A stretch of DNA of 64,000 bases from Pseudomonas sp. dw_612 (GTDB lineage Bacteria; Pseudomonadota; Gammaproteobacteria; Pseudomonadales; Pseudomonadaceae), in contig NZ_JAAVVC010000022.1 in the NCBI RefSeq assembly GCF_018449725.1, positions 1-64,000 of the forward strand, read 5' to 3'. Position 1 is the first letter of the stretch. The number at the start of each line of letters is the position of its first letter. The notes under the pieces are model-generated. The model ran no database searches. It was not told the origin of the DNA and saw only the letters and a program-made list of their open reading frames with translations. The translations under genes were made by a program, and so were the position numbers. Positions 42,384 through 51,464 of the stretch are shown here, piece after piece.

Positions 42384-43886
42384 TTAGTTAATGCGTGGAT
42401 GCTGTTGCACCAGGTGCTCGCGCTTGGCCTTCAGCGCGGCAATTTCAGCGTCGATGTCTTCAATTTTCTGTTCAATATTGTCTTCATGCTCCTGCAGCAG
42501 TTCCTTCGCTTCCTCAAGGTCCGAGGCCGCCGGAGCCGCGCCGCGCAGGGGCATGTTGGCGGTTTCTTTCATGGTGATGCCGGTGACCAGGCCCACCACG
42601 GCGATGACCATCAGGTAGTACGCCGGCATGTACAGGTTGTTGGTGCTTTCCACCAGCCAGGCCACCAGAGTCGGTGTCAGGCCCGCGATCAGCACGGACA
42701 CGTTGAACGCACTGGCCAGCGCGCTGTAGCGGATGTGGGTGGGAAACATGGCCGGCAGGGTCGACGCCATGACACCGATGAAGAAGTTGAGCACCACGGC
42801 AATGATCAGCAGGCCCGAAAAGATTAATCCGAGCTGACCGCTGTTGATCAGCATGAACGCCGGGATGGCCAGGCAGAACAGCGCGACGCTGCCGAACAGG
42901 ATGAAAGGCCGGCGGCCGATTTTGTCGCTGATAAAGCCAATCAGCGGCTGTACGAACAACATGCCGACCATGATTGCGATGATGATCAGCACGCCACGGT
43001 TTTCGCTGTAGTGCAGGTTGTGCGAAAGGTAGCTCGGCATGTAGGTGAGCAGCATGTAGTAAGTGACGTTGGTGACGGCCACCACGCCGATGCAGGTCAT
43101 CAGGCTGCGCCAGTGTTTCGTGGCGACCTCCTTGAAGGATACTTTCGGGCCGCGCGCCAACCCTTCGCGGTCGCCTTGCTCGAGTTTTTCGACATGTTGC
43201 TGGAAGGCCGGGGTCTCTTCGAGTGCGTTACGCAAGTAGAGCCCGATCATGCCCAGGGGCAGGGCGAGGAAGAACGGCAGGCGCCAACCCCAATCCTGGA
43301 ATTGCTCTTCGCCGACCACCGCAGAAATCAGCACCACCAGACCCGCACCGAGGACAAAACCGGCGATTGAGCCGAAGTCCAGCCAGCTCCCGAGAAAGCC
43401 GCGCTTGCGGTCCGGGGCATACTCGGCGACGAAGATCGAAGCGCCGGTGTACTCGCCGCCCACCGAGAAGCCTTGGGCCATCTTGGCCAGCAACAGCAGG
43501 ATCGGCGCCCAGATGCCGATCGAGGCATAGGAGGGGATCAGCCCGATCGCGAAGGTACTGAGGGACATGATCACGATGGTGGCCGCGAGGACTTTCTGCC
43601 GTCCGTATTTGTCACCTAATGCGCCGAAGAACAGACCACCCAAAGGACGGATCAGGAAGGGCACCGAGAAGGTGGCCAGCGCGGCGATCATCTGCACGCT
43701 GGGGGACGCATCGGGAAAGAACACTTTGCCCAGCACATAGGCGACAAAGCCGTAGACGCCAAAGTCGAACCATTCCATGGCATTGCCCAGCGCGGCGGCG
43801 GTGATCGCCTTGCGCATCTTGGCGTCGTCGACAATCGTGATGTCGTCCAATCCGATGGGATTGACGGTTTTCTTGCGTGATTTCAT
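42384..43886 (-). CDS. proP: Proline/betaine:proton symporter ProP
   Basis: A 500-residue metabolite:proton symporter that is close to E. coli ProP throughout (NAMEWFDFGVYGFVAY, GSWLDFGSIAGFVLGAG, LPAMFPTHIRYSALA), with 12 helices. The C-terminal antiparallel coiled coil (DLEEAKELLQEHEDNIEQ to VQQHPRIN) is the osmosensory element. It imports proline, glycine betaine and ectoine when osmolality rises. No promoter is assigned. Confidence 0.96.
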   Translation of the reverse strand: MKSRKKTVNPIGLDDITIVDDAKMRKAITAAALGNAMEWFDFGVYGFVAYVLGKVFFPDASPSVQMIAALATFSVPFLIRPLGGLFFGALGDKYGRQKVLAATIVIMSLSTFAIGLIPSYASIGIWAPILLLLAKMAQGFSVGGEYTGASIFVAEYAPDRKRGFLGSWLDFGSIAGFVLGAGLVVLISAVVGEEQFQDWGWRLPFFLALPLGMIGLYLRNALEETPAFQQHVEKLEQGDREGLARGPKVSFKEVATKHWRSLMTCIGVVAVTNVTYYMLLTYMPSYLSHNLHYSENRGVLIIIAIMVGMLFVQPLIGFISDKIGRRPFILFGSVALFCLAIPAFMLINSGQLGLIFSGLLIIAVVLNFFIGVMASTLPAMFPTHIRYSALASAFNVSVLIAGLTPTLVAWLVESTNNLYMPAYYLMVIAVVGLVTGITMKETANMPLRGAAPAASDLEEAKELLQEHEDNIEQKIEDIDAEIAALKAKREHLVQQHPRIN

Positions 43887-44001
43887 CCGGATTACTCAGT
43901 CGCTGATCCATTTCGATGCCATTGTTTTAATGGCATGCGCTCTTTGGTTCAGATGCATGAGGACACTAAATAATTCACCGACCACCGATTTTTAGTTGGC
44001 G

Positions 44002-44907
44002 CTACACCGTGGCGGGATGCGCGAGTCGATCGCCACCCAGCGAATCACGCTGCATCGATTGCAGGTTTTTCTCGATGGTTTCGCACAGGGCTTCCATCTG
44101 GATCTGGTGTTCGCTGTCACGGAACGGGCTTTGCAGATCGGTGCCGATGCGTTCGATGGCCAGCAGCATGAAGCCCACCACCGTCGAGGCTAGCGGGGTA
44201 AACCAACCCAGGGACTCCACCAGCCCCACCGGCACGATCAGGCAGAACAGCGAAATAAACAGACGCGGGAAATAGACGTAAGGGTAGGGCAGCGGCGTAT
44301 TGGCAATCCGCTCCATGCCGCCCTGGCTGTTGGACAGGTCAACCAGGGTCGTTTCGAGCCGCGCCAGGCGAATGCTGTCCAGGTGCCCGGTCTTGTATTC
44401 CTGGGCCAGCAGTGCCGCGGAACCGTTGAGGATGTCATTGGCAAAGTTATTGGTGGTGGTGCTGCGCGCGAACTCCCCGGCGGGAATGAACGCGCGTACC
44501 TCGTCCGGGCACGGCTGGCCCCGCAGGTGCGCCGCCAGGCAATTCACGTAGGCCACGTGGCGCCGCAGCAACGTGGCCTTCATCGGATTGATCTCATTGC
44601 CCCGATCATCCACCAACGTCAGGACCTGCCGCGCAAAACTGCGGGAATTATTGACCATCGCCCCCCACAACGTGCGCGCCTCCCACCAGCGATTGTAGGC
44701 ACTGCTGTTGCGAAAACTGATCAGCACCACCAACGCTGAGCCCAGCAACGTCAGTGGCATCAGCGGCAGGGTGATCTTGCTGTCGAGAAACAGCATGAAG
44801 TCCGCGGTGACGGCGATATCCCAGAGCAATAGCCAGAACAGGGCCCAGCCCACATAACCCATGGTCTTGATGATCAGGTGGTATTTTTTGATGATGGCGG
44901 CTTTCAA
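44002..44907 (-). CDS. Bestrophin-family (YneE-like) membrane channel
   Basis: A 301-residue protein of the bestrophin/UPF0187 family: an N-terminal helix pair, the segment LISFRNSSAYNRWWEARTLWGAMVNNSRSFARQV (about 64-97) and TPLASTVVGFMLLAIERIGTDLQSPF near the C-terminus. Bacterial bestrophins form pentameric ion channels in the inner membrane. No regulatory partner is adjacent. Confidence 0.9.
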   Translation of the reverse strand: MKAAIIKKYHLIIKTMGYVGWALFWLLLWDIAVTADFMLFLDSKITLPLMPLTLLGSALVVLISFRNSSAYNRWWEARTLWGAMVNNSRSFARQVLTLVDDRGNEINPMKATLLRRHVAYVNCLAAHLRGQPCPDEVRAFIPAGEFARSTTTNNFANDILNGSAALLAQEYKTGHLDSIRLARLETTLVDLSNSQGGMERIANTPLPYPYVYFPRLFISLFCLIVPVGLVESLGWFTPLASTVVGFMLLAIERIGTDLQSPFRDSEHQIQMEALCETIEKNLQSMQRDSLGGDRLAHPATV

Positions 44908-45063
44908 ACGACGACCTCGCGGCGAGTGTTGGGCATTAATGCTCTAACTCGGACGGTGTTTGTGGGGTAAAGGTTCGGTGGGCAAGGCGATGGACCCGGC
45001 GGCGATACAAACGTAACCTTGCCCGTTCGCTGACCCAAACAAGACAAAAATCAGGAGTCATTG

Positions 45064-45990
45064 ATGCAACCGATCCGTCTCGGTCTGGTGGGCTACGGCA
45101 AGATTGCCCAGGATCAACACGTCCCCGCGATCAACGCCAACCCCGCGTTCCAATTAGTGTCTGTCGCCACCCAAGGCCAACCGTGTGCCGGGGTTGAGAA
45201 CTTTCAGTCCCTGAGCGAACTGCTCGAAAACGGTCCACCGGTCGATGCGATTGCGTTTTGCACGCCGCCCCAAGGACGCTTCGCCCTGGTGCAACAGGCG
45301 CTGGGCGCTGGCAAACACGTGCTGGTAGAAAAACCGCCGTGCGCCACGCTGGGTGAGGCGATGGCGTTGGTCAATCAGGTCGCGGAGCAAGGCGTCAGCG
45401 GTTTGTTCGCCTGGCACTCACGCTACGCGCCCGGTATCGAAGCCGCCCGTGACTGGCTGGCCACCCGTACCCTGCAAAGCGTACAGATCGACTGGAAGGA
45501 GGACGTGCGCAAATGGCACCCCGGCCAGGCGTGGATTTGGCAACCCGGCGGCCTGGGCGTGTTCGATCCCGGCATCAATGCTTTGTCGATCGTCACCCAT
45601 CTGCTGCCGTTGCCGCTGTTTGTCGAATCCGCCGAACTGCGCGTGCCCAGCAACTGCCAGTCGCCGATTGCCGCGGACATCAAGATGTCCGACGCGCGCC
45701 ACCTCGATATCCGCGCGGAATTCGATTTCGACCACGGTCATGACGAACTCTGGAGCATCGAGATTCGTTGCACCGAAGGCGTTCTGCGCCTGGACAACGG
45801 TGGCGCACTGCTGAGCATCGACGGCGTGCGCCAAGCGGTGTCGGAGGAGGGCGAGTACGCGGCGGTGTATCGGCATTTTCAGCAGTTGATTGGCGACAAG
45901 GCCAGTGATCTGGATCTGCAGCCGTTGCGGTTGGTGGCAGATAGCTTTTTTGTGGGCAGTCGGGCGCTGGTCGAGGCGTTTTACGATTAA
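45064..45990 (+). CDS. gal: D-galactose 1-dehydrogenase
   Basis: A 308-residue Gfo/Idh/MocA oxidoreductase oxidising D-galactose to galactonolactone with NAD(P). The N-terminal Rossmann motif (LGLVGYGKIAQDQHVPAI) and EKPPCATLGEA are close to the P. fluorescens Gal enzyme as remembered. ATG at 45064 follows a TTG three bases before. It stands alone, without galactonate catabolic genes, which would be elsewhere. Some members act on other sugars, so galactose specificity is inferred from recalled similarity. Confidence 0.8.
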   Translation: MQPIRLGLVGYGKIAQDQHVPAINANPAFQLVSVATQGQPCAGVENFQSLSELLENGPPVDAIAFCTPPQGRFALVQQALGAGKHVLVEKPPCATLGEAMALVNQVAEQGVSGLFAWHSRYAPGIEAARDWLATRTLQSVQIDWKEDVRKWHPGQAWIWQPGGLGVFDPGINALSIVTHLLPLPLFVESAELRVPSNCQSPIAADIKMSDARHLDIRAEFDFDHGHDELWSIEIRCTEGVLRLDNGGALLSIDGVRQAVSEEGEYAAVYRHFQQLIGDKASDLDLQPLRLVADSFFVGSRALVEAFYD

Positions 45991-46009
45991 GAAAAAGGGA
46001 ACAGTCGTG

Positions 46010-46226
46010 TTAATGCCGATCAGTTAAGCCGTCACTCAACCTGTAGCAGCTGGCGAAGCCTGCGTTCGGCTGCGCAGCAGGCGTGAAATCGGGCAGCGCG
46101 GTGGTTCAGAGAGTACGTGTACTCAGGGTTCACGACTGCTTCGCAGCCGAACGTTGCCTCGCGTTGCTCGTCAACTGCTACGCAGTGCGTGTTTCGTCTG
46201 AAATTCTCTTAACTGACTGGCATTAG
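46010..46226. mobile_element. MITE-like element, 217 bp, with terminal inverted repeats
   Basis: Ends TTAATGCCGATCAGTTAAG (46010-46028) and CTTAACTGACTGGCATTAG (46208-46226) match as inverted repeats at 16 of 19 positions and resemble the ends of the 28001-28160 element. The interior differs: it has a second REP class (GTAGCAGCTGGCGAAGCCTG near 46041 and an opposed GCAGTTGACGAG region near 46165) rather than a GTGGGAGC REP pair. No coding capacity. Confidence 0.65.
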
Positions 46227-46258
46227 ACAGCTCGTGCCCCCTATTTTTAACGCAGTAT

Positions 46259-47089
46259 TCAACCGCGAATAAACGCCAGCAAATCGGCGTTGATCTGATC
46301 CGCATTCGTCGTCGGCATTCCGTGCGGGAAGCCGGGGTAGGTCTTGAGCGTCGGATGCTTCAACAGTTTGGCCGACAGCGGCGCCGAATCGGCGAACGGT
46401 ACGATCTGGTCATCCTCGCCGTGCATGACCAGCGTCGGCACCTGTATCGCCTTCAGGTCTTCGGTGAAGTCGGTTTCGGAAAACGCCTTGATGCAATCGT
46501 AATGCGCTTTTGCGCCGCCCATCATGCCTTGCCGCCACCAATTGTCGATGACCCCTTGCGAGACGTTGGCCCCGGGCCGGTTGAAGCCGTAGAACGGCCC
46601 CGCCGGCACGTCCACGTAAAACTGCGCACGACTGGCGATCAGCGCCGCGCGGAACCCGTCGAACACTTCCAGGGGTAACCCGCCGGGGTTTTTTTCCGAC
46701 TTGACCATGATCGGCGGAACCGCGCTGATCAGCACAGCCTTGGCCACCCGTCCCGGTTTGGCTCGCGCGGCGTAACGTGCAACTTCACCCCCTCCGGTCG
46801 AATGGCCAACATGGATCGCCCCCTTGAGGTCGAGCGCATCGGTCAGCTCGATGACGTCGGCGGTGTAGGTGTCCATTTCGTTGCCTTCCCAGGTTTGGGT
46901 CGAGCGTCCGTGCCCACGCCGGTCGTGGGCGATCACCCGGTAGCCTTTGAGCAGGAAGAACATCATCTGGTTGTCCCAGTCATCCGCGCTCAATGGCCAG
47001 CCGTGGTGAAACACAATGGGCGTGGCCTCTTTCGGCCCCCAATCCTTGTAGAAAATCTCGGTGCCGTCTTTGGTCGTAATAAAGTTCAT
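46259..47089 (-). CDS. Alpha/beta hydrolase, non-haem chloroperoxidase/arylesterase type
   Basis: A 276-residue cytoplasmic alpha/beta hydrolase with nucleophile Ser97 in GHSTGGGE, a typical DRRGHGRS segment and the HHGWPLSADDW oxyanion region of bacterial perhydrolases and chloroperoxidases. Members hydrolyse esters or lactones and can form peracids. ATG at 47089 is used; an in-frame extension to 47167 has no signal or similarity. The natural substrate is unknown. Confidence 0.88.
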   Translation of the reverse strand: MNFITTKDGTEIFYKDWGPKEATPIVFHHGWPLSADDWDNQMMFFLLKGYRVIAHDRRGHGRSTQTWEGNEMDTYTADVIELTDALDLKGAIHVGHSTGGGEVARYAARAKPGRVAKAVLISAVPPIMVKSEKNPGGLPLEVFDGFRAALIASRAQFYVDVPAGPFYGFNRPGANVSQGVIDNWWRQGMMGGAKAHYDCIKAFSETDFTEDLKAIQVPTLVMHGEDDQIVPFADSAPLSAKLLKHPTLKTYPGFPHGMPTTNADQINADLLAFIRG

Positions 47090-47498
47090 GGTGTGTATCC
47101 CCTCGCGATTGGGTGGGTGTGGGACGTGCAAAAGGAAGCGGGCCCGCGGTCGTGCACAACGGGTCACGAGCGGGCTTGGTCAGTGTAGAAGACGTATAGG
47201 GAGGGGCACTTTCAGGCGATAGGTGGGGCAGGGGCGTTACAAAGCGGCCATTAATAGAAGGCAGTTATTGGCGACGAGGCTGTACTAAAGGTTTCGGTTA
47301 TCAAGCCGACTCAAATGAACTTGTACTTAAACAATCGACGAAGGACCGTCCGTGAATTCCCCTCGCTATTCCTTGGCCTCCGACGACAACGGAGCGCCGT
47401 CGCAGCCACGCCGCAATAACTTCAACATTTCGCTAACCCTACAAAAATACGCGCCCGCTATCGCCATGAATTCGCGGCGCGCCAAGGAGCTGTTTGCT
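47090..47498. other. Intergenic region between divergent genes
   Basis: About 409 bp separate the hydrolase start (47089) and the lipoprotein GTG start (47499). An in-frame extension of the lipoprotein frame runs back to 47352 but lacks a signal peptide and a ribosome-binding site. No hairpin terminator, REP or clear promoter was recognised. Confidence 0.5.
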
Positions 47499-48875
47499 GT
47501 GAGATTACTAGTTCGCCTGTCGGGTGCTGTCCTCGCTGTGTCCCTGACCGGTTGTGCCTTGCAAGGCAATGGGATGGCCGATTATTACAAACGTGTCGCT
47601 GCCGAGCGCGCGGTCGAAGATCAAGCCATGACGAGTCGTATAAAAACCCTGCCGTTGCCGCTGGACAGCACGTTCGGACTCGGCCGAACCGCCGTGGTCA
47701 CGCTGAATGTACCCGCCGAAGGCGCCGCGCCAGCTACCCAGGGCAGGCTTTTCGCTGACTGCGATTCGGCGAAAGTATCCATGACCTATCGACGCGCAAA
47801 GGACTCGAACAGTTCTTATTCCCTGCCCGCAGACCCCGCAGGGAACATCGCCCGGCAGATGTGCCAGGCCGTCCGAAACAGCGCCTGGAAGCAACTGCCC
47901 GGCGACAGCGAAGACCTCTTGTTGCTGGACCCCGGCACCCTCGGCCTGGACAACGCCCAACGTTCCATCTGGGCGGGCATCGACTATGGCCGCACCCGCC
48001 TCGATGAAAACGAAGGGACGCCTTACGACCGCCAGTTAGAGCATATCAAGGTCGACTGTACTGCCCACCAGGCCAGCAACCGCCAGGTCTATCGTTTAAG
48101 CGGCCAGAGTGTGCTGCCAGCGTCCATCCAGCCGCTCGACAGTGCGTTGGACAACGCCCAACGCACCCGATTGATTGACGCGGTGTGCGCCGATCCCGCC
48201 AAACTGGCGCAACTCGCCGCCCCAGTCATGCGCAAAAAATTACCGCCGACCCTGCGCACACCTGAGATTCCAACCTCACTGCTGGCACAGGTCAGCGAAT
48301 TGCCTCAGGGGCAACCGAGCCACACGCTCAGTCACTTGCAACTCACGTACAGCGCTTCCTCTCCCGTCGTGCCCGGCGCGGTGATCAAAGACAGCCCGAT
48401 GGACCTGTATCTGCAACCGGGACCGGCCCGTGGACTATGGCGGCAGCAGGCGGTGGGTGCCTTGGGCAAAGAGTCGGTGAGCATCCGCTGGCGCGGATTG
48501 ATCGAACTGGCCGCGACCAGCAGCGATCAACTCGCTGACAAAACTCGCCAGTCGAGTACGCTCAACAGCATCGAACTGGAGGGCGATTGGCAAAACCTCA
48601 AAACCGGGACGGCAATTGCCTACAACAAGAGCTTTACTGACAAAACGGGCAAACCGTTCGTGCAACATTTTAAGTGTTCGGTGGGTGAATCCTTTCCGGC
48701 CACCCAAAAAGTCGCCTCGCTGCAAGGGATGGCGCGCAATGTTTCTTGCACCGCCAACAACGGGCTGAAGACCGATAGCGTTTACCTCTATCTGGAGGCC
48801 TATGACCTGTTCGTGGAAACCTCTGAGATTTCCATGCTCATGGCCCAGGTCAAAACGCTTAAGGCGGCGGAATAG
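47499..48875 (+). CDS. Large lipoprotein of unknown function, GTG start
   Basis: A 458-residue lipoprotein: after a GTG start with AAGGAG 9 bases upstream, the signal VRLSGAVLAVSLTGC ends at a lipidated cysteine about residue 18. The mature protein is soluble, with several cysteines (FADCDSAKV, RQMCQAV, KVDCTAH, VCADPAK, HFKCSVG, NVSCTANN) suggesting disulfides and hence an extracytoplasmic location. It appears to contain two related halves (LDNAQRSIW and LDNAQRTRL), perhaps a duplicated domain. No family is recognised. Confidence 0.7.
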   Translation: MRLLVRLSGAVLAVSLTGCALQGNGMADYYKRVAAERAVEDQAMTSRIKTLPLPLDSTFGLGRTAVVTLNVPAEGAAPATQGRLFADCDSAKVSMTYRRAKDSNSSYSLPADPAGNIARQMCQAVRNSAWKQLPGDSEDLLLLDPGTLGLDNAQRSIWAGIDYGRTRLDENEGTPYDRQLEHIKVDCTAHQASNRQVYRLSGQSVLPASIQPLDSALDNAQRTRLIDAVCADPAKLAQLAAPVMRKKLPPTLRTPEIPTSLLAQVSELPQGQPSHTLSHLQLTYSASSPVVPGAVIKDSPMDLYLQPGPARGLWRQQAVGALGKESVSIRWRGLIELAATSSDQLADKTRQSSTLNSIELEGDWQNLKTGTAIAYNKSFTDKTGKPFVQHFKCSVGESFPATQKVASLQGMARNVSCTANNGLKTDSVYLYLEAYDLFVETSEISMLMAQVKTLKAAE

Positions 48876-48908
48876 GGCGCATCACCGCACAAGGAAGCCG
48901 AGAAAACC

Positions 48909-49583
48909 ATGACCGACCGCATGCAACTCCATCGAGACGGCTACGCACTGCTCCGTCGAGCGATCCCGACCGAATGGCTGGGTGACCTGCGTGCCGTGTT
49001 CGATACGGGTGTGAAGCCGTCGGAGCAATGGCCAGTGCCGCGCGGAGTGGGCTGGCGCTATTCGATGCTGGACGATGATTCGGCGGTTCAGGCGGTGTGT
49101 TGTCTGCCCGCGGTACTGGCGGTGGTCGGTGAGTTGATCGGGGAGCGGTTTTTTCTCTCGCAGGTGGAAGGGCGCGAGCCCCTTGCCGGGGGCGGCCATC
49201 AAGTGCTGCACCGCGACTTGTCGGCCCAAAGGCCCGGCGACATTGCCATTGCCCTGGCTTTTTTCGACGATTATGGCCCTGGGAACGGCGCGACACGGAT
49301 CGTCCCCGGCAGCCATCGCCCCGAGCCAGGAGCGCCGCCATTCGATTCAAATGACGAGTCACGGTCCGTACAGCTTTCAGGCTCGGCCGGAGACATTTTA
49401 GTGTTCGATGTCGATTTGGTGCATGCGGGCAGTCTGAACTTGATTGGCGCCCGCCGCCGCTCGATTCTGATCAGCTATTTTTCGGAACTGCTGTACGCAT
49501 CGCACCTGGAAACAGTGGGGCTGCGCAATGTTCAGATGGATACGAGTGGGCGTTTCGAGCCTGCGGATTTCGTCCTCCGTTGA
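48909..49583 (+). CDS. Phytanoyl-CoA dioxygenase (PhyH)-like Fe(II)/2-oxoglutarate enzyme
   Basis: A 224-residue member of the PhyH superfamily. The metal triad reads as His101 and Asp103 (LHRDLS) and His172 (LVHAGSLN), and an arginine at about 183-184 (GARRRS) is placed to bind 2-oxoglutarate. It hydroxylates a small molecule using O2. A GGAAGCCGAG-type site precedes the ATG. The target is unknown. Confidence 0.85.
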   Translation: MTDRMQLHRDGYALLRRAIPTEWLGDLRAVFDTGVKPSEQWPVPRGVGWRYSMLDDDSAVQAVCCLPAVLAVVGELIGERFFLSQVEGREPLAGGGHQVLHRDLSAQRPGDIAIALAFFDDYGPGNGATRIVPGSHRPEPGAPPFDSNDESRSVQLSGSAGDILVFDVDLVHAGSLNLIGARRRSILISYFSELLYASHLETVGLRNVQMDTSGRFEPADFVLR

Positions 49584-49591
49584 CTCTCGCA

Positions 49592-49619
49592 TTGACATAT
49601 CGATAAATCTCGATATTCT
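49592..49619 (+). promoter_or_regulatory. Promoter with repressor operator for the ArsR-type gene
   Basis: TTGACA (49592-49597) and TATTCT (49614-49619) are separated by 16 bp. ATATCGATAAATCTCGATAT (49597-49616) lies between them and is the same operator, three mismatches apart, as the perfect palindrome at 49945. The predicted start coincides with the ATG at 49626. Confidence 0.7.
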
Positions 49620-49625
49620 CGGCGC

Positions 49626-49928
49626 ATGGAATTACTCGAAATATTCAAAGCCCTCTCAAATCCTACGCGCCTTGAAATCCTGAAAGGCTTGAAGGACCCC
49701 GCAAAGAACTTCCCTCCACAGGATGAAGGTGACGTTCTCACGGTGGGGGTGTGCGTCAGTAGTATTCAAGAAGGTATCGGGCTGTCGCAGTCAACGGTGT
49801 CTGGCTATCTTGCAACGCTGCAGCGAGTGGGCCTGGTCGAAGTCAGGCGCATCGGTCAGTGGACCTACTACAAGCGCAATGAAGCAACCATCAGTGCACT
49901 GGCCGAGATCATCGGGAAAGATCTGTAA
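49626..49928 (+). CDS. ArsR-type HTH repressor, probably leaderless
   Basis: A 100-residue winged-helix protein (EIFKALSNPTRLEILKGL, then GLSQSTVSGYLATLQRVGLVEVRRIGQWTYYKRNE). The single cysteine (VGVCVSS, about residue 43) does not fit a metal site of the ArsR or CadC type, so a different signal is likely. No Shine-Dalgarno is visible: the -10 element ends six bases before the ATG, so the transcript probably starts at or next to the ATG. It lies between two copies of its likely operator. Confidence 0.85.
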   Translation: MELLEIFKALSNPTRLEILKGLKDPAKNFPPQDEGDVLTVGVCVSSIQEGIGLSQSTVSGYLATLQRVGLVEVRRIGQWTYYKRNEATISALAEIIGKDL

Positions 49929-49944
49929 TTTTTTTACCCCTATC

Positions 49945-49964
49945 ATATCGAGATATCTCGATAT
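49945..49964. promoter_or_regulatory. Perfect palindromic operator, second copy
   Basis: ATATCGAGATATCTCGATAT is a perfect 20-bp palindrome just before the quinone reductase gene (ATG at 49992). It matches the operator inside the ArsR promoter, so the repressor likely controls both transcripts. Confidence 0.75.
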
Positions 49965-49991
49965 CCCTTTTTGTCGATACGAGGATTTACC

Positions 49992-50966
49992 ATGAAAGCG
50001 ATGATGCTTAACTCATTTGGCGGCCCGGAATCGTTCGAACTCTGCGACGTGCCCAAGCCCGTGCCGCGTGCGGGACAAGTCCTGGTGCGGGTCCACGCAA
50101 CCTCCATCAACCCTTTGGATTACCAGGTTCGACGTGGCGATTATCCCGACCTGGTGCCATTGCCAGCCATTACCGGACACGACGTATCGGGCGTTGTCGA
50201 AGCAGTCGGGCCGGGGGTGACGGCCTTCGTTCCAGGAGACGAAGTCTGGTACACCCCGCAAATATTCGACGGCCCAGGCAGTTATGCCGAGTACCACGTT
50301 GCGGCCGAAAGCATTGTCGGGAAGAAGCCCCTATCACTGAGCCATCTTGAGGCGGCAAGTCTGACCCTGGTTGGCGGGACGGCGTGGGAAGCACTGGTCG
50401 TGCGTGCGGCGCTCAGAGTGGGGGAAAGCATCCTCATACACGGCGGCGCGGGGGGAGTCGGTCATGTGGCGATCCAGCTGGCAAAAGCCATGGGTGCAAA
50501 GGTGTACACGACCGTGCGCGAGGCAAACGCCGAGTTCGCACGCAGCATGGGTGCCGATGTGATCATCGACTACGAAAAGCAGGATTACGTCGACGCCATC
50601 CTCCGGGAAACGGGTGGTCGCGGAGTCGATGTCGTGTTCGACACCATCGGCGGCAACACACTGTCGCGTAGCCCCGACGTGCTCGCACAACTTGGCCGCG
50701 TGGTCACGATTGTGGACATTGCACAGCCACAAAACGTCGTTCAGGCCTGGGGCAAGAACGCGAGTTATCACTTCGTTTTCACAAGACAGAATCGCGGCAA
50801 GCTGGATGAGCTGAGCGCATTGGTCGCGCGCGGTCAGCTGCGGCCACACGTTGGCGCTGTCTATTCGCTTGCCGACATCGGGCTCGCCCATGCCCGGTTG
50901 GAAAGTCCCAACAACGGCCTTCAAGGAAAAATCGCGATTGCCGTCGAACCCTCGCTCATCTCGTAA
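49992..50966 (+). CDS. Zeta-crystallin-like NADPH:quinone oxidoreductase
   Basis: A 324-residue medium-chain dehydrogenase/reductase without the structural zinc site: GROES-like N-terminus (about 1-115; VHATSINPLDYQVRRGDYP, TGHDVSGVVEAVG) and an NADPH-binding HGGAGGVGHVAIQLAK (about 148-163). It should reduce quinones or enones. ATG at 49992 follows GAGG. It lies directly after the palindromic operator and before a monooxygenase gene, suggesting a repressor-controlled quinone-detoxification unit. Confidence 0.9.
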   Translation: MKAMMLNSFGGPESFELCDVPKPVPRAGQVLVRVHATSINPLDYQVRRGDYPDLVPLPAITGHDVSGVVEAVGPGVTAFVPGDEVWYTPQIFDGPGSYAEYHVAAESIVGKKPLSLSHLEAASLTLVGGTAWEALVVRAALRVGESILIHGGAGGVGHVAIQLAKAMGAKVYTTVREANAEFARSMGADVIIDYEKQDYVDAILRETGGRGVDVVFDTIGGNTLSRSPDVLAQLGRVVTIVDIAQPQNVVQAWGKNASYHFVFTRQNRGKLDELSALVARGQLRPHVGAVYSLADIGLAHARLESPNNGLQGKIAIAVEPSLIS

Positions 50967-51009
50967 GTGCGTACTTTTAACCGTTCAAGTCCTATCAGAG
51001 GAACGCCCC

Positions 51010-51378
51010 ATGATTTATGAGATCGCTCTACTCCCCGTCCACAAAGAACGCATTGAAATGTTCAGACGTGCATTTGCCGAAGTCGCTCCTTTGCTCACCC
51101 GCGCAAAGGGCTACGGCGGCCACTTGCTCGCGCAAGGGATTGAAACCCCCCAGCTATTCAACCTGATAGTGCGCTGGGCTTCACTTGAGGATCACACGCC
51201 GGGCTTCGAAGAGAGCGAAGACCATCGGCTGTTCATGCAGGGCCTGGAGGAATATTTTTCGGAGGAACCGAAGGTCTACCATATTGAAGGGGCCGCTTTT
51301 TCTGCTGGCGAACAGGATGATTCGAACAGCACCGTCAGCATGGGTAATGCTGGAGTCTCAAGCGGTTTGTGGCTTTAA
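51010..51378 (+). CDS. ABM-domain (antibiotic biosynthesis monooxygenase-type) protein
   Basis: A 122-residue protein with the ABM fold: MIYEIALLPVHKERIEMFRRAFAEVAP, then NLIVRWASLEDHTPGFEES. Members such as YgiN oxidise quinols and others act in polyketide tailoring. It lies 43 bp after the quinone reductase on the same strand and is likely in its operon. A longer frame to 50851 overlaps the reductase and has no start signal. Confidence 0.85.
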   Translation: MIYEIALLPVHKERIEMFRRAFAEVAPLLTRAKGYGGHLLAQGIETPQLFNLIVRWASLEDHTPGFEESEDHRLFMQGLEEYFSEEPKVYHIEGAAFSAGEQDDSNSTVSMGNAGVSSGLWL

Positions 51379-51464
51379 AGCAAATTGGCCGTTGTCGGAA
51401 ATAGGCAGGCCAGGCAACTCGGTCTGAGGAAGCTAGGGCGTAAAGCCCTAGCCGATCGCAGATA

